Part shown: positions 55,453-64,000 of the stretch, in pieces
Layout of the letters: each line of letters starts with the position of its first letter
Position numbering within the stretch: position 1 is the first letter of the stretch
NCBI RefSeq assembly: GCF_900089835.1
Contig: NZ_OANU01000002.1
Coordinates: 124,001-188,000 of the forward strand
Reading direction: 5' to 3'
Length of the DNA stretch: 64,000 nt
From: Vibrio thalassae
GTDB taxonomy: Bacteria; Pseudomonadota; Gammaproteobacteria; Enterobacterales; Vibrionaceae
Made by a program: the position numbers and the translations under genes
The notes under the pieces: model-generated
Databases searched by the model: none
The model's input: only the letters and a program-made list of their open reading frames with translations
What the model was told of the DNA's origin: nothing

Positions 55453-57441
55453 TTACTCTGAATCTTTTTTCGTGGATTCAGACTCTACTTTTTCAGCTTT
55501 CGTTTCTGAGTCAGTAACAGGGGCAGACTCTTCAACTCTTGGCTTTGCTTGCTGCGGCTTCGCTTCCGCTTTTGGCTCAGGCGTGTTTTCTTGTTGAGGC
55601 TTAACTTGATCAGCCCAACCAGCTGGTTCACGAATCGTATCTTTACGCTCCATCAAGTCGTCAATTTGACCTGCATCGATGGTTTCGTATTTGACCAGTG
55701 CATCTTTCATCGAGTGCATGATATCCATGTTCTCTTCTAGAATTTTTCTCGCACGGTCATAGTTACGGTCGATGATTAGACGAACTTCTTCATCGATCAA
55801 CTTCGCAGTCTCACCAGACACGTGTTTCGTTTGTGTCACACTGCGACCTAAGAACACCTCACCTTCATCCTCTGCGTATAACAGTGGACCAAGTTTCTCT
55901 GAGAAGCCCCATTGCGTCACCATCTTACGTGCGATATCTGTTGCACGTTCGATATCGTTTGATGCTCCCGTTGAAACCTTGTCTTTGCCGTAGATAAGTT
56001 CTTCTGCAAGACGACCACCATATAGACTGGAGATCATCGACTCTAAGTGTTGACGAGACATACTTACACGATCTTGCTCTGGTAAGTACATTGTCACACC
56101 CAGCGCACGACCACGTGGGATAATGGAAACCTTGTACACAGGGTCGTGCTCAGGAACCAAGCGACCAACGATTGCGTGACCCGCTTCGTGGTACGCTGTC
56201 GACTCTTTGGTTTCTTCCGAAAGCACCATAGAGCGGCGCTCTGCACCCATCATGATCTTATCTTTCGCTAATTCGAACTCGACCATAGAGACATTGCGCT
56301 TGTTACCGCGTGCCGCAAATAGTGCCGCTTCGTTAACTAGGTTTGCAAGGTCTGCACCAGAGAAGCCCGGAGTACCACGTGCAATCAAAGATGGCTCGAC
56401 GTCTGAGGCTAGAGGTACTTTGCGCATATGAACTTTAAGAATCTGCTCACGACCACGCACATCCGGTAGACCAACCACGACCTGGCGGTCAAAACGGCCT
56501 GGACGAAGTAGCGCAGGGTCAAGAACGTCAGGACGGTTAGTAGCAGCGATAACAATAATACCTTCGTTACCTTCGAAACCATCCATTTCTACCAGCATTT
56601 GGTTTAGTGTTTGCTCACGCTCATCGTGACCACCACCTACACCAGCGCCACGCTGACGACCTACCGCATCGATCTCGTCGATAAAGATGATACAAGGCGC
56701 CGCTTTCTTCGCCTGCTCGAACATGTCACGCACACGAGATGCACCAACACCAACGAACATTTCAACGAAGTCAGAACCTGAAATCGTGAAGAACGGCACT
56801 TTTGCTTCACCAGCGATAGCTTTCGCAAGCAATGTCTTACCAGTACCTGGAGGACCAACCATCAAAACACCCGTTGGGATCTTACCGCCCAATTTCTGGA
56901 ATCGGCTTGGATCACGTAGGTAGTCGACGAGTTCTTTAACGTCTTCTTTTGCCTCATCACAACCTGCAACATCGGCAAACGTAGTTTTGATTTGCTCTTC
57001 ACTCATCATACGAGCTTTACTTTTACCAAACGACATGGCGCCTTTACCGCCGCCGCCTTGCATTTGACGCATGAAGAAAATCCAAACACCAATAAGAAGA
57101 ATCATTGGGAACCAAGAGATAAAGATAGTGCCTAGTAGGCTTTGTTCTTCTGGTGGTGTCCCTGAAACTTTTACGTTTTGGTTAATTAGGTCATCAAGTA
57201 GCTTTTGATCATAAACTGGCATGTAAGTCACAAAGCGACTGCCACCGCCACGGCGAGTAAAGGTTATCTCGCTGTCTTTAAATTGAGCTTCTTGAATCTG
57301 GCCATTGCCAACTTCCTGTACGAACGTGGTGTAATCTACCGCTCGGCCATTGCTTTCGCCTGGTCCAAAGCTTTGGAATACCGACATCAACACAACGGCG
57401 ATGACTAACCACAAAATTAAATTCTTTGCCATGTCACTCAA
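55453..57441 (-). CDS. ftsH: ATP-dependent zinc metalloprotease FtsH
   Basis: This membrane AAA+ protease degrades LpxC, sigma-32 and damaged membrane proteins. The 662-residue protein has two N-terminal helices (5-24 and about 103-121), Walker A GPPGTGKT, Walker [12 protein letters not shown], the second-region-of-homology arginines and the zinc site HEAGH. The tail is long, charged and Glu/Lys/Pro-rich. Confidence 0.98.
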   Translation of the reverse strand: MSDMAKNLILWLVIAVVLMSVFQSFGPGESNGRAVDYTTFVQEVGNGQIQEAQFKDSEITFTRRGGGSRFVTYMPVYDQKLLDDLINQNVKVSGTPPEEQSLLGTIFISWFPMILLIGVWIFFMRQMQGGGGKGAMSFGKSKARMMSEEQIKTTFADVAGCDEAKEDVKELVDYLRDPSRFQKLGGKIPTGVLMVGPPGTGKTLLAKAIAGEAKVPFFTISGSDFVEMFVGVGASRVRDMFEQAKKAAPCIIFIDEIDAVGRQRGAGVGGGHDEREQTLNQMLVEMDGFEGNEGIIVIAATNRPDVLDPALLRPGRFDRQVVVGLPDVRGREQILKVHMRKVPLASDVEPSLIARGTPGFSGADLANLVNEAALFAARGNKRNVSMVEFELAKDKIMMGAERRSMVLSEETKESTAYHEAGHAIVGRLVPEHDPVYKVSIIPRGRALGVTMYLPEQDRVSMSRQHLESMISSLYGGRLAEELIYGKDKVSTGASNDIERATDIARKMVTQWGFSEKLGPLLYAEDEGEVFLGRSVTQTKHVSGETAKLIDEEVRLIIDRNYDRARKILEENMDIMHSMKDALVKYETIDAGQIDDLMERKDTIREPAGWADQVKPQQENTPEPKAEAKPQQAKPRVEESAPVTDSETKAEKVESESTKKDSE

Positions 57442-57538
57442 GGTGTCAGCCTCTCGATAACTAATTGTAATTAAAGGTAGGGTACTACAGTTTTTAGGCT
57501 GTAGCTACATTGTTAATTTTGTCTTTGTAAACTAATGT

Positions 57539-58168
57539 TCAGCCTTTGAAACCATTAGCCACAATAAACACCTCACGAGAGCGAGCTCTAGATGAGTCTG
57601 GTTTGCGAATCTTCACCACTTTGAAGGCTTCGCGCACCTGTTTGACGTACTCATCAAATCCTTCACCTTGGAACACTTTCACTACGAAACTGCCGCCAGG
57701 CGCTAAAGTTTGATGACACATATCTAATGCTAGTTCAACAAGATACATTGCTCTAGGCTGATCGACAGATAAGTTACCTGCCATGTTAGGAGCCATATCA
57801 GACATTACTACGTCGACCATATCCGGTTGGATTCTTTCGAGTAGTGCATTTAGAACCGCTTCTTCTCGAAAATCACCTTGAAGGAAGCTTACACCGGATA
57901 TTGGATCCATCGGTAATAAATCGCAAGCAATTACCTGCCCTTCATCACCAACGACCTTTGCAGCGTATTGAGACCAACCACCAGGAGCAGCGCCTAGGTC
58001 AACCACTGTCATCCCAGGTTTCAGTAACTTATCTTTATTTTGAATCTCTTCAATCTTAAAGATAGCACGAGAGCGGTAACCTTTTCTTCTGGCTTCATTC
58101 GCATATTTATCATCAAAATGCTCTTTCAGCCAACGACCTGAACTGGCCGAATGTTTTTGCTTACTCAT
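57539..58168 (-). CDS. rlmE: 23S rRNA 2'-O-ribose U2552 methyltransferase
   Basis: RlmE (FtsJ/RrmJ) has 209 residues, with the SAM motif [16 protein letters not shown] and the K-D-K-E catalytic residues (K near 38, D in MSDMAPNM, K in [13 protein letters not shown]). It is adjacent to ftsH in the usual order and divergent from yhbY. Confidence 0.97.
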   Translation of the reverse strand: MSKQKHSASSGRWLKEHFDDKYANEARRKGYRSRAIFKIEEIQNKDKLLKPGMTVVDLGAAPGGWSQYAAKVVGDEGQVIACDLLPMDPISGVSFLQGDFREEAVLNALLERIQPDMVDVVMSDMAPNMAGNLSVDQPRAMYLVELALDMCHQTLAPGGSFVVKVFQGEGFDEYVKQVREAFKVVKIRKPDSSRARSREVFIVANGFKG

Positions 58169-58280
58169 TCAAATTCCACTTCAATAAGGGCATGCCCTCA
58201 GAATAAAGTATAGTCTTCGTCATTAGATGGCGTTAAAATACGATTTTTCAACCCTAATAGTAAATAAATTTGGCCGCGTT

Positions 58281-58577
58281 ATGAACCTAAGCACCAAACA
58301 AAAGCAGCACCTAAAAGGCCTAGCACACGCACTTAAACCTGTCGTGCTTCTAGGCGCAAATGGACTAACAGAGGCTGTTCTAGCGGAAGTAGAAATCGCT
58401 CTTGACCACCACGAACTGATTAAAGTGAAAGTGGCATCAGAGGACCGTGAAACTAAGCTATTGATTATCGACGCGATTGTGCGTGAAACCAAAGCTGAAA
58501 AAGTTCAGGTTATCGGTAAGACTCTAGTTCTTTACCGTCAGTCAGAGCAAAAGAAAATCGAACTACCACGCAAGTAA
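58281..58577 (+). CDS. yhbY: YhbY, CRM-domain RNA-binding protein
   Basis: The start is ATG 58281 (MNLSTKQKQHLKGLAHALKPVVLLGANGLTE), which matches E. coli YhbY from the first residue; the frame from 58227 is longer but not conserved. The 98-residue CRM domain, with its GANGL loop, binds pre-50S particles. Confidence 0.95.
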   Translation: MNLSTKQKQHLKGLAHALKPVVLLGANGLTEAVLAEVEIALDHHELIKVKVASEDRETKLLIIDAIVRETKAEKVQVIGKTLVLYRQSEQKKIELPRK

Positions 58578-58621
58578 TTTGCTCACTGTTTGATTTTTTA
58601 GAAACATTTTGTTTCAAAGTG

Positions 58622-58653
58622 GAAAAGGTCGCAATAGCGGCCTTTTCATTTTT
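58622..58653 (+). terminator. Terminator after yhbY
   Basis: GAAAAGGTCGC-AATA-GCGGCCTTTTC is followed by ATTTTTC, 45 bp past the stop. Confidence 0.88.
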
Positions 58654-58681
58654 CTTACAGTCGACTCTCTATTGCCCGTAC

Positions 58682-58708
58682 AAAAAAGCCGCCAATGGCG
58701 ACTTTTGT
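58682..58708 (-). terminator. Terminator after greA
   Basis: On the minus strand AAAAGTCGCC-ATT-GGCGGCTTTTTT lies 13 bp after the greA stop. Confidence 0.88.
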
Positions 58709-58720
58709 AAATAACACGCA

Positions 58721-59194
58721 TTAAAGATAAGCAACTTTATCGATTTCAAAATCTTTTTGGCCACCAGGGGTAACAATTGTTACTTCATCGCCTTCCATTT
58801 TGCCAATCAATCCACGAGCGATTGGAGAACTTACCGAAATACGACCAGACTTAATGTCCGCTTCATCATCACCTACGATTTGGTACGTTTGCTCTGCGTC
58901 CGTGTTAATATCGATCAGTGTCACGGTTGAACCAAAAATGATCTTGCCAGAGTTATCTAACTTAGTCACATCGATCACTTGAGCAACAGACAGTTTATAC
59001 TCAATGTCACGAATTTGAGCTTCACAAATCCCCTGCTCTTCGCGAGCTGCATGATATTCTGCATTTTCTTTCAAGTCACCAAGCTCACGAGCTTCCGCAA
59101 TAGCCTCAGAAATTTGTGGGCGTAGCTTAAGTAGACGATCTAACTCTTCACGTAGCTGTTTTTCGCCACGTACAGTCATTGGAACCTTTTCCAT
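58721..59194 (-). CDS. greA: Transcription elongation factor GreA
   Basis: GreA rescues backtracked RNA polymerase. ATG 59194 ([21 protein letters not shown]) gives 157 residues, the family length; the longer frame from 59245 is not conserved. The coiled-coil tip [15 protein letters not shown] carries the acidic residues that act in RNAP. Confidence 0.97.
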   Translation of the reverse strand: MEKVPMTVRGEKQLREELDRLLKLRPQISEAIAEARELGDLKENAEYHAAREEQGICEAQIRDIEYKLSVAQVIDVTKLDNSGKIIFGSTVTLIDINTDAEQTYQIVGDDEADIKSGRISVSSPIARGLIGKMEGDEVTIVTPGGQKDFEIDKVAYL

Positions 59195-59245
59195 TTTAAC
59201 AACCTCTTTTCCAAAGCATGCTTTGGACAATAAAACCCTACTCAA

Positions 59246-59641
59246 GCAAGCCTGAGTACAATTTAAAAAATAACTGGATTAAGCCTAGTGTAATCAAACT
59301 GGGTGTACAAATCACTGAAATTCACACGTTCTTTCATTTAATCCAGAAAGCAATCCATCACTCTAAAACTCGCTAGGATGGTGATTGTCCGTGTGTTCCG
59401 ACGTGAACACTGGCTCTATTCTGCCTTAAGTTCGAGAGCTTACAGGTCAGCAAGACAATATAGCTTAGGTTTCTTGGCAGACGCAAGGTCAACTCGACGA
59501 AGTTGAGACTTATATTGTCCACAAATCTTTATGGATTCCCAACGCCAACTTTAATAAAAAACTCATCACTTTATTTGATAATTTATCACTTTATCTCGAC
59601 TTAATAGGTTGTTAGCCTACATTAAAAATAAGCTCACCTAA
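59246..59641. other. Intergenic region with a structured element
   Basis: The ~400-bp gap between greA and dacB has no gene. At 59454-59462 GACAATATA pairs with TATATTGTC at 59511-59519, and TCAACT (59489-59494)/AGTTGA (59501-59506) forms an inner hairpin, giving a 66-nt nested stem. A small RNA or protein-binding site is possible. Confidence 0.4.
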
Positions 59642-61093
59642 ATGAACAGATTTATGAACTTTAAATGCTGGCTTGCCACTGTAATGATGCTGCCTTTGTC
59701 CTCTTTTGCTGCGAGCCTTGAAGCCACACAGTACTTACCTGACGGAAGCCGCAGTGCGCTACTTTTAGCGCCGTTAAGCTCACCATCTGAAAGTCTGGTC
59801 TCTCAGCATGTAGATCAGTTTTTCCCTCCTGCCAGCACACTTAAAGTGGTCACTGCGCTTGCTGCAAAACTCCTATTACCTAATGATTTTCGTTTTGAAA
59901 CAGTATTATCGCATTCTAAAAACACCCTAATTATCCGCTATACAGGCGATCCTACGTTTAGTCGTGAATCCCTAACCACGATGTTAAAAGAAGCGAAAGC
60001 CAGCGTCGGCAACAACATCGATACCATCTGGCTTGATGATAGTGCGTTTACCGGATACCAAAGGGCTGTCGGATGGCCATGGGATATTTTGGGTGTTTGC
60101 TATAGCGCCCCGTCTTCCGCTATTACTCTAGATGGTAACTGTGTCCAAGGTGCACTCTATACCAATAAAGATGGTACGACTCGAGTCAATGTTCCGGCTC
60201 ATCAACCCATTACTGTTTCAACCTCTGCCACTAGTGTTTCTAAACAAAACCAAGAACAAGCTCATTGTGATCTAGAACTGCAGTTTGATAGCAATAACCA
60301 CTACTCTATTGACGGTTGTGTGGTGAATAGAAGCGCGCCTTTACCACTCAAGTTTGCCGTTGCTTCACCCGAGCTGTTTACCTCAGAGGTAATAAAATCA
60401 GAGCTGAATCGTTTAGGGATGAGTCTTAAGGGTGAGATAAAGGTAGGCAACCCTCAACTCGATAATGAGCGACCATTGTTCATTCAACGCTCAAAGCCAC
60501 TACAAGAATTGTTGGCAGTAATGCTTCAGGACTCAAATAACCTTTACGCTGACAATATCACCAAAACGCTCGGTGCTCGCTATTATGGACAGGCAGGCTC
60601 CTTTAAAAACGGTACAGCGGCAATTAAAGAGATCTTAGCCACTAAAGCAGGTATCGATATTCAATCTGCCGTTCTAGAGGATGGTTCTGGGTTATCGCGC
60701 AATAATCGTTTGACGGCGGCTCAAATGCAGCAAATCCTGCGCTACATTTATAACAACGACAACACGTTAAAGCTTATCAAACTTATGCCAGTGTCCGGCA
60801 GTAATGGGACATTAAAGTATCGCTCTAGTATGAGAAAAACGCCGATTAAAGGTGCACTTATCGCGAAGAGTGGTTCATTATTTGGGACCTACAATATGAT
60901 GGGATACGGCCTAAATGATAAGGGCAAGCCAGAAAGCTTATTTGTCCAATTTATCACCGACTATCACCCTCAAAAATCGAAAGCGAAAAAGCCAACCATT
61001 TCACCGTTAACGCAGTTTGAACAGAGTTACTACCGCCAAATAGTCGACTACAGCTACTCTTTGGGACGTTCCAAAAATAAAGCGCAGCCCTAG
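59642..61093 (+). CDS. dacB: D-alanyl-D-alanine carboxypeptidase/endopeptidase (PBP4)
   Basis: DacB trims and cuts peptidoglycan cross-links in the periplasm. The 483-residue protein has a signal peptide (MNFKCWLATVMMLPLSSFAAS), SxxK as STLK in PPASTLKVVTALA, SxN as SNN in QDSNNLYADN, and KSG in place of KTG (LIAKSGSLFG). The extra domain typical of PBP4 lies between the first two motifs. The stop codon is inside its terminator hairpin. Confidence 0.95.
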   Translation: MNRFMNFKCWLATVMMLPLSSFAASLEATQYLPDGSRSALLLAPLSSPSESLVSQHVDQFFPPASTLKVVTALAAKLLLPNDFRFETVLSHSKNTLIIRYTGDPTFSRESLTTMLKEAKASVGNNIDTIWLDDSAFTGYQRAVGWPWDILGVCYSAPSSAITLDGNCVQGALYTNKDGTTRVNVPAHQPITVSTSATSVSKQNQEQAHCDLELQFDSNNHYSIDGCVVNRSAPLPLKFAVASPELFTSEVIKSELNRLGMSLKGEIKVGNPQLDNERPLFIQRSKPLQELLAVMLQDSNNLYADNITKTLGARYYGQAGSFKNGTAAIKEILATKAGIDIQSAVLEDGSGLSRNNRLTAAQMQQILRYIYNNDNTLKLIKLMPVSGSNGTLKYRSSMRKTPIKGALIAKSGSLFGTYNMMGYGLNDKGKPESLFVQFITDYHPQKSKAKKPTISPLTQFEQSYYRQIVDYSYSLGRSKNKAQP

Positions 61094-61107
61094 CTGCGCT
61101 TCATTTT
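61081..61107 (+). terminator. Terminator of dacB
   Basis: AGCGCAGC-CCTA-GCTGCGCT (61081-61100) is followed by TCATTTTC. The dacB stop TAG is within the hairpin. Confidence 0.85.
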
Positions 61108-61125
61108 CATCCGACATTCTCGGTA

Positions 61126-61971
61126 TTAAGATAAACCTAAGAAATGGTTAACGACCGTAAAATAAATCCACATTCCCGATATATCAACAATCGATGCCAG
61201 TACAGGGCTTACTAGTACCGCAGGATCGAGTTTAAAGAATCGAGCAATGATTGGTAGTACGCCTCCGAGTGTGGTCGAGACAGTCACTTGGATAAACAAT
61301 GCCACCGCAATGGCCATTGCAATCAAATGAATATCAAAACCACCAGCGGCACTGACGTCGCCAAAAACAAGAATGCGACCAATCATCACCAGTGCTACAG
61401 CCGCCGCCAGACATACAGCAACACGGCTTTCTTTCCAGAGCACTTCTAACCATTGCCTTTTGCGCAATTCTCCTGTCGCTAAGGCTCGAATGACTAGAGT
61501 GGCCGCCTGAGTGCCTGTATTACCACCCGCTGCTGCAATAACAGGCATATAGACTGCTAATAACACCAACTGACTCAGTGTATCCTCATACTGAGCGATG
61601 ATAAGGCCTGAGACGATACCGAGTAGTGCCAACGTAATGATCCAACCTATACGTTGTTTTACATGGTCCAAAACGCCCGTCGTTAAATAACCGCCCGTTG
61701 TTTCTGCTTCCGAGTGAATCAGTCCCAACTGGTGGGCATAATGTCGAGCGCGCCTATCATGACCCTGCTGATCCAGTTGCTCAATTAAATATTGCACTTG
61801 CCCCAGTGCACAATGTTGTAGCACACCAACCGCCTCATCGATTGGCATCACTGTCAGTAGATTCAACTGCTGTGTTGTATCGTATTTTAAGAATGCTTGA
61901 GTTGCCGCATTGATTTCTTCTTCAGAAAACAGTGCTGCGTTGTCAATATAAGTGTTGTTCATTACCGTCAT
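61126..61971 (-). CDS. mgtE: Short MgtE-type Mg2+ transporter without CBS domains
   Basis: The 281-residue protein has a shortened N-terminal helical domain (about 1-95) directly followed by the MgtE membrane domain of five helices (about 108-281). Conserved channel features are present: PVIAAAGGNTGTQAATLVIRAL and, in the last helix, IVDISGMWIYF with the Asp that binds Mg2+ in the pore of MgtE. Full MgtE has about 450 residues and two CBS domains that sense Mg2+; these are absent. GGGAGA precedes ATG 61971. Control may instead lie in its long leader. Confidence 0.88.
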   Translation of the reverse strand: MTVMNNTYIDNAALFSEEEINAATQAFLKYDTTQQLNLLTVMPIDEAVGVLQHCALGQVQYLIEQLDQQGHDRRARHYAHQLGLIHSEAETTGGYLTTGVLDHVKQRIGWIITLALLGIVSGLIIAQYEDTLSQLVLLAVYMPVIAAAGGNTGTQAATLVIRALATGELRKRQWLEVLWKESRVAVCLAAAVALVMIGRILVFGDVSAAGGFDIHLIAMAIAVALFIQVTVSTTLGGVLPIIARFFKLDPAVLVSPVLASIVDISGMWIYFTVVNHFLGLS

Positions 61972-62191
61972 GGCGAATCTCCCGATTAGCGTTGGTAACG
62001 ACCATCAAACGTCAAAACACTCGCCTTGCACAAAAATGCAGGCGTCTTAACGAATAGCAACAAGGAGAAAAATAACGATAAGTTATTAAAAGGAAAGGAA
62101 TCCTACCTCGAAGGTAGGCACGAAGATCGCAATTACCGACGAGTTGTTACTTTTCTCCCTTGATACTAGGAGGATGGTCGGTATTGTTCAT
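61972..62191 (-). promoter_or_regulatory. mgtE leader with attenuator-like hairpins
   Basis: The ~220-nt leader on the minus strand contains a 14-codon ORF (62191-62147), then CCTACC-TTCGA-GGTAGG (62118-62102), then AATAAC-TTATC-GTTATT followed by a T run (62087-62071), then a strong GC stem around TGCA-n6-TGCA (62044-62022). The layout resembles peptide-coupled attenuation of Mg2+ transporter genes. It does not match the M-box riboswitch as far as I can see. Confidence 0.5.
62147..62191 (-). CDS. Candidate leader peptide of mgtE
   Basis: ATG 62191 is preceded by CGGAG at 7 nt and encodes MNNTDHPPSIKGEK, then TAA. Like MgtL and CorL leader peptides of enterics it is very short and has a proline pair close to an acidic residue (D5, P7-P8), a context in which low Mg2+ favours ribosome stalling or drop-off. 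No sequence identity with those peptides is claimed. Confidence 0.45.
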   Translation of the reverse strand: MNNTDHPPSIKGEK

Positions 62192-62344
62192 AGTTATCTC
62201 CGAAAAAGCTATCGATTCGATAGCGGCGCTAGGATACCAAAATTCATCAGTGAGTAAAGGTGATTATCTTGGTTGAAACGATTTTTTACCTTTCTTAATC
62301 TTTGCACAAGGATTTATAAATCATTAACAGCACCGCCAGCACTT
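62192..62344. other. Gap between the mgtE leader and the ispH terminator
   Basis: This should hold the mgtE promoter on the minus strand. An ATCGAATCGAT palindrome lies at about 62209-62222. Nothing else is seen. Confidence 0.35.
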
Positions 62345-62375
62345 AATAAAAAACGCCGCATCATATTGCGGCGTT
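62345..62375 (-). terminator. Terminator of ispH
   Basis: AACGCCGCA (62352-62360) and TGCGGCGTT (62367-62375) pair, and the minus strand continues TTTTATT, 7 bp after the ispH stop. Confidence 0.92.
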
Positions 62376-62381
62376 CTAGAT

Positions 62382-63338
62382 CTAATCAACTTGTTTTATT
62401 TGCAGTTCTCTTGGCACTTCAAAGAACATATTTTCTTCTCGACCTAACACTTCTTCAACATCACTGGCACCTAGTGCTTTAATTTTATCAATGATTTGAT
62501 TTACAAGCTCTTCGGGTGCTGAAGCACCTGCGGTGACCCCAACTAAGCCTTTAGCTTCAAACCACGAGGCCTTAATTAAGTCCGGAGTATCCGTTAGGTA
62601 GGCTGGCGTGCCCAGTTTCTCTGCCAACTCTTTAAGGCGTGTTGAATTCGATGAGTTTGTGGAACCGACGACCACCATCACATCGACAGCTTGTGCGAGT
62701 TCACGAACGGCGTCTTGGCGATTTTGGGTTGCATAGCAGATATCATCTTTACGAGGACCTTGAATATCAGGAAACACCTCACGCAATTTATCAATAACAT
62801 CTGCGGTTTCATCGACCGACAGCGTCGTTTGGCTCACATAGTGTAGATTGCTTGGGTCTTTTACCTCGAGCAATGGCACGTCTTCTGGTCGCTCGACCAG
62901 ATACATACCACCGGTATCACTCGAATATTGTCCCATCGTGCCTTCTACCTCAGGGTGACCAGCGTGACCTATCAATACGACTTCCATATTTTTGCGACTC
63001 GCACGAGCCACTTCCATATGAACTTTTGTCACTAATGGGCACGTCGCGTCGAACACAGTCAAATAACGTCGTTTCGCCTCTTTGCGAACCGCTTGTGAAA
63101 CACCATGAGCAGAAAATATCACAATGTTGTCATCTGGCACTTCACTGAGTTCTTCCACAAAGATCGCACCACGCTGTTTTAGCCCTTCGACCACGAATCG
63201 GTTGTGAACCACCTCATGACGAACATAAATCGGCGGTTGGTACATTTCTAACGCACGTTCCACGATACTGATTGCTCTGTCTACACCGGCGCAAAAGCCT
63301 CGTGGGTTTGCTAGTTTAATCTTCATTTCATTACTCAT
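62382..63338 (-). CDS. ispH: 4-hydroxy-3-methylbut-2-enyl diphosphate reductase
   Basis: IspH (LytB) performs the last step of the MEP isoprenoid pathway. The 318-residue protein has the three cluster Cys in [24 protein letters not shown] and [11 protein letters not shown], and the catalytic Glu in [18 protein letters not shown] 63338 is used; ATG 63326 ([10 protein letters not shown]) is an equally possible start. Confidence 0.97.
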   Translation of the reverse strand: MSNEMKIKLANPRGFCAGVDRAISIVERALEMYQPPIYVRHEVVHNRFVVEGLKQRGAIFVEELSEVPDDNIVIFSAHGVSQAVRKEAKRRYLTVFDATCPLVTKVHMEVARASRKNMEVVLIGHAGHPEVEGTMGQYSSDTGGMYLVERPEDVPLLEVKDPSNLHYVSQTTLSVDETADVIDKLREVFPDIQGPRKDDICYATQNRQDAVRELAQAVDVMVVVGSTNSSNSTRLKELAEKLGTPAYLTDTPDLIKASWFEAKGLVGVTAGASAPEELVNQIIDKIKALGASDVEEVLGREENMFFEVPRELQIKQVD

Positions 63339-63367
63339 TGATGAACCGCTTCTACTTACTGTGCTTA

Positions 63368-63799
63368 TTATTCTACTTCGAGAATTTCTACTTCGAATGT
63401 CACGTCTTGTCCAGCTAACGGGTGATTAAAATCTACCGTTACCGAATCTCCCACAATTTCGGTAATAATACCGGGAATTTCCATACCATCAGGGCCAGAA
63501 AAGGCCATTATTGTACCGACTTCCACTTCAGAGTCACCCACAAACTTTGCTCTATCCATATGATGAACATTGTCTGGATTTGGCAGACCAAAGGCGTCTT
63601 CCGCTTTAAGCTCAATCGCTTTGTTGTCGTTGACCGATAAGCCAATCAAACAACTTTCAAAGTTTTCACTTAAACTGCCATCACCAATGATAAATTTCGC
63701 AGGCTTACCCATGTTATGGGTGCTATCCGCGATCGAACCGTCTTTCAGTTTAATGGTGAAATGTAGAGTGACCGCACTATCTTGGGAAATTTTGCTCAC
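63368..63799 (-). CDS. fkpB: FKBP-type peptidyl-prolyl isomerase FkpB (SlpA)
   Basis: The start is GTG 63799 (AAGGAAG upstream), which gives a 143-residue protein that matches the family from its N-terminus ([27 protein letters not shown]). The FKBP and inserted IF domains are present ([39 protein letters not shown]). The longer frame to 63892 runs through the lspA terminator and is rejected. Confidence 0.94.
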   Translation of the reverse strand: MSKISQDSAVTLHFTIKLKDGSIADSTHNMGKPAKFIIGDGSLSENFESCLIGLSVNDNKAIELKAEDAFGLPNPDNVHHMDRAKFVGDSEVEVGTIMAFSGPDGMEIPGIITEIVGDSVTVDFNHPLAGQDVTFEVEILEVE

Positions 63800-63875
63800 G
63801 TTACTGCTTCCTTTGTTTACAAAGGGTCGTAAATGCCCTTTGCTATTTATCGTATCATTATCGCTATTGTTATAT

Positions 63876-63910
63876 AAAAAAGCGCCGTGCATATCAACGC
63901 ACAGCGCTTA
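63876..63910 (-). terminator. Terminator between lspA and fkpB
   Basis: On the minus strand AAGCGCTGTGC pairs with GCACGGCGCTT, followed by TTTTTATA. fkpB thus relies on read-through or its own promoter. Confidence 0.8.
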
Positions 63911-63926
63911 GGGTTATTCTCATTTA

Positions 63927-64000
63927 TTATTTGACATCTTTGCTGCGAAAGCTGTCGATAATAATCATGCCAGCCCCAATGCAGATCGCCATATCAGCGA
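63927..64000 (-). CDS. lspA: Lipoprotein signal peptidase, C-terminal end (cut by window edge)
   Basis: The last 23 codons are in the window (ADMAICIGAGMIIIDSFRSKDVK, then TAA at 63927), matching the end of LspA, with the conserved Asp before the final membrane helix. The order lspA-fkpB-ispH is standard. Confidence 0.9.
   Translation of the reverse strand, partial: ADMAICIGAGMIIIDSFRSKDVK

Noticed and set aside
61972..62191. M-box (ykoK) Mg2+ riboswitch before mgtE
   Set aside because: I could not find its conserved core. The short ORF plus simple hairpins fit the sequence better.
63800..63892. N-terminal extension of fkpB
   Set aside because: It would read through the lspA terminator; the GTG at 63799 has a proper ribosome-binding site and matches the family length.

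Overview
The window is a junction between a conjugative element and a Vibrio-type chromosome. Positions 1 to about 26566 are the left end of an integrative and conjugative element (ICE) of the SXT/R391 family. The rest is core chromosome whose gene order (prfC, rimI, holD, ubiT, ubiU, ubiV, nlpI, pnp, rpsO, truB, rbfA, infB, nusA, rimP, tRNA-fMet, tRNA-Leu, secG, glmM, folP, ftsH, rlmE, yhbY, greA, dacB, mgtE, ispH, fkpB, lspA) is that of Vibrio. The join can be read directly: the first 24 codons of prfC (release factor 3) lie on the minus strand at 26638-26567 and are cut off inside the P-loop region by ICE sequence. Species cannot be fixed from the sequence alone.

The ICE runs, from left to right: traD (partial) and traI (MobH relaxase); a defence-rich variable region in the position of the family's hotspot 5; conserved genes including a DnaQ-like exonuclease; rumA-rumB (SOS-inducible translesion polymerase, with a clear LexA box); a pentapeptide-repeat gene; mobI; an oriT/srpC intergenic region full of inverted repeats; srpM-srpR (ParM-type partition); int; xis; a pair of ~95-bp direct repeats that look like integrase arm sites; and attL in prfC.

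The variable region (2966-17374) holds two minus-strand operons. The first (6570 to 2966) is a short type II CBASS anti-phage system: a small conserved protein, a YdjM/DUF457-like membrane protein, an HNH-SAVED nuclease effector (Cap5-like), a CD-NTase and a lone E2-like protein. The second (16337 to 6700) is a type I restriction-modification operon in the order hsdM, hsdS, a PD-(D/E)XK/DUF4268-like gene, hsdR, a wHTH-STAS-HATPase protein and a DUF4325-like STAS protein. All six genes are spaced by 22 bp or less. A WYL-domain regulator lies upstream. The HATPase/STAS pair, which resembles an anti-sigma-factor switch, is the least explained part of the window and the best candidate for something undescribed.

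The chromosomal half carries, next to the ICE, an MFS transporter, an Omp85-like outer-membrane protein, a TPR protein, a glycine-zipper protein, an SDR protein that lacks the catalytic tyrosine, and a small beta-barrel. These are followed by conserved housekeeping operons for oxygen-independent ubiquinone synthesis, translation and transcription, RNA turnover, folate, cell wall and isoprenoid synthesis. Many intrinsic terminators are visible. The mgtE leader holds a 14-codon ORF with a Pro-Pro pair and attenuator-like hairpins, which suggests a Mg2+-sensing leader; the MgtE it precedes has no CBS domains.
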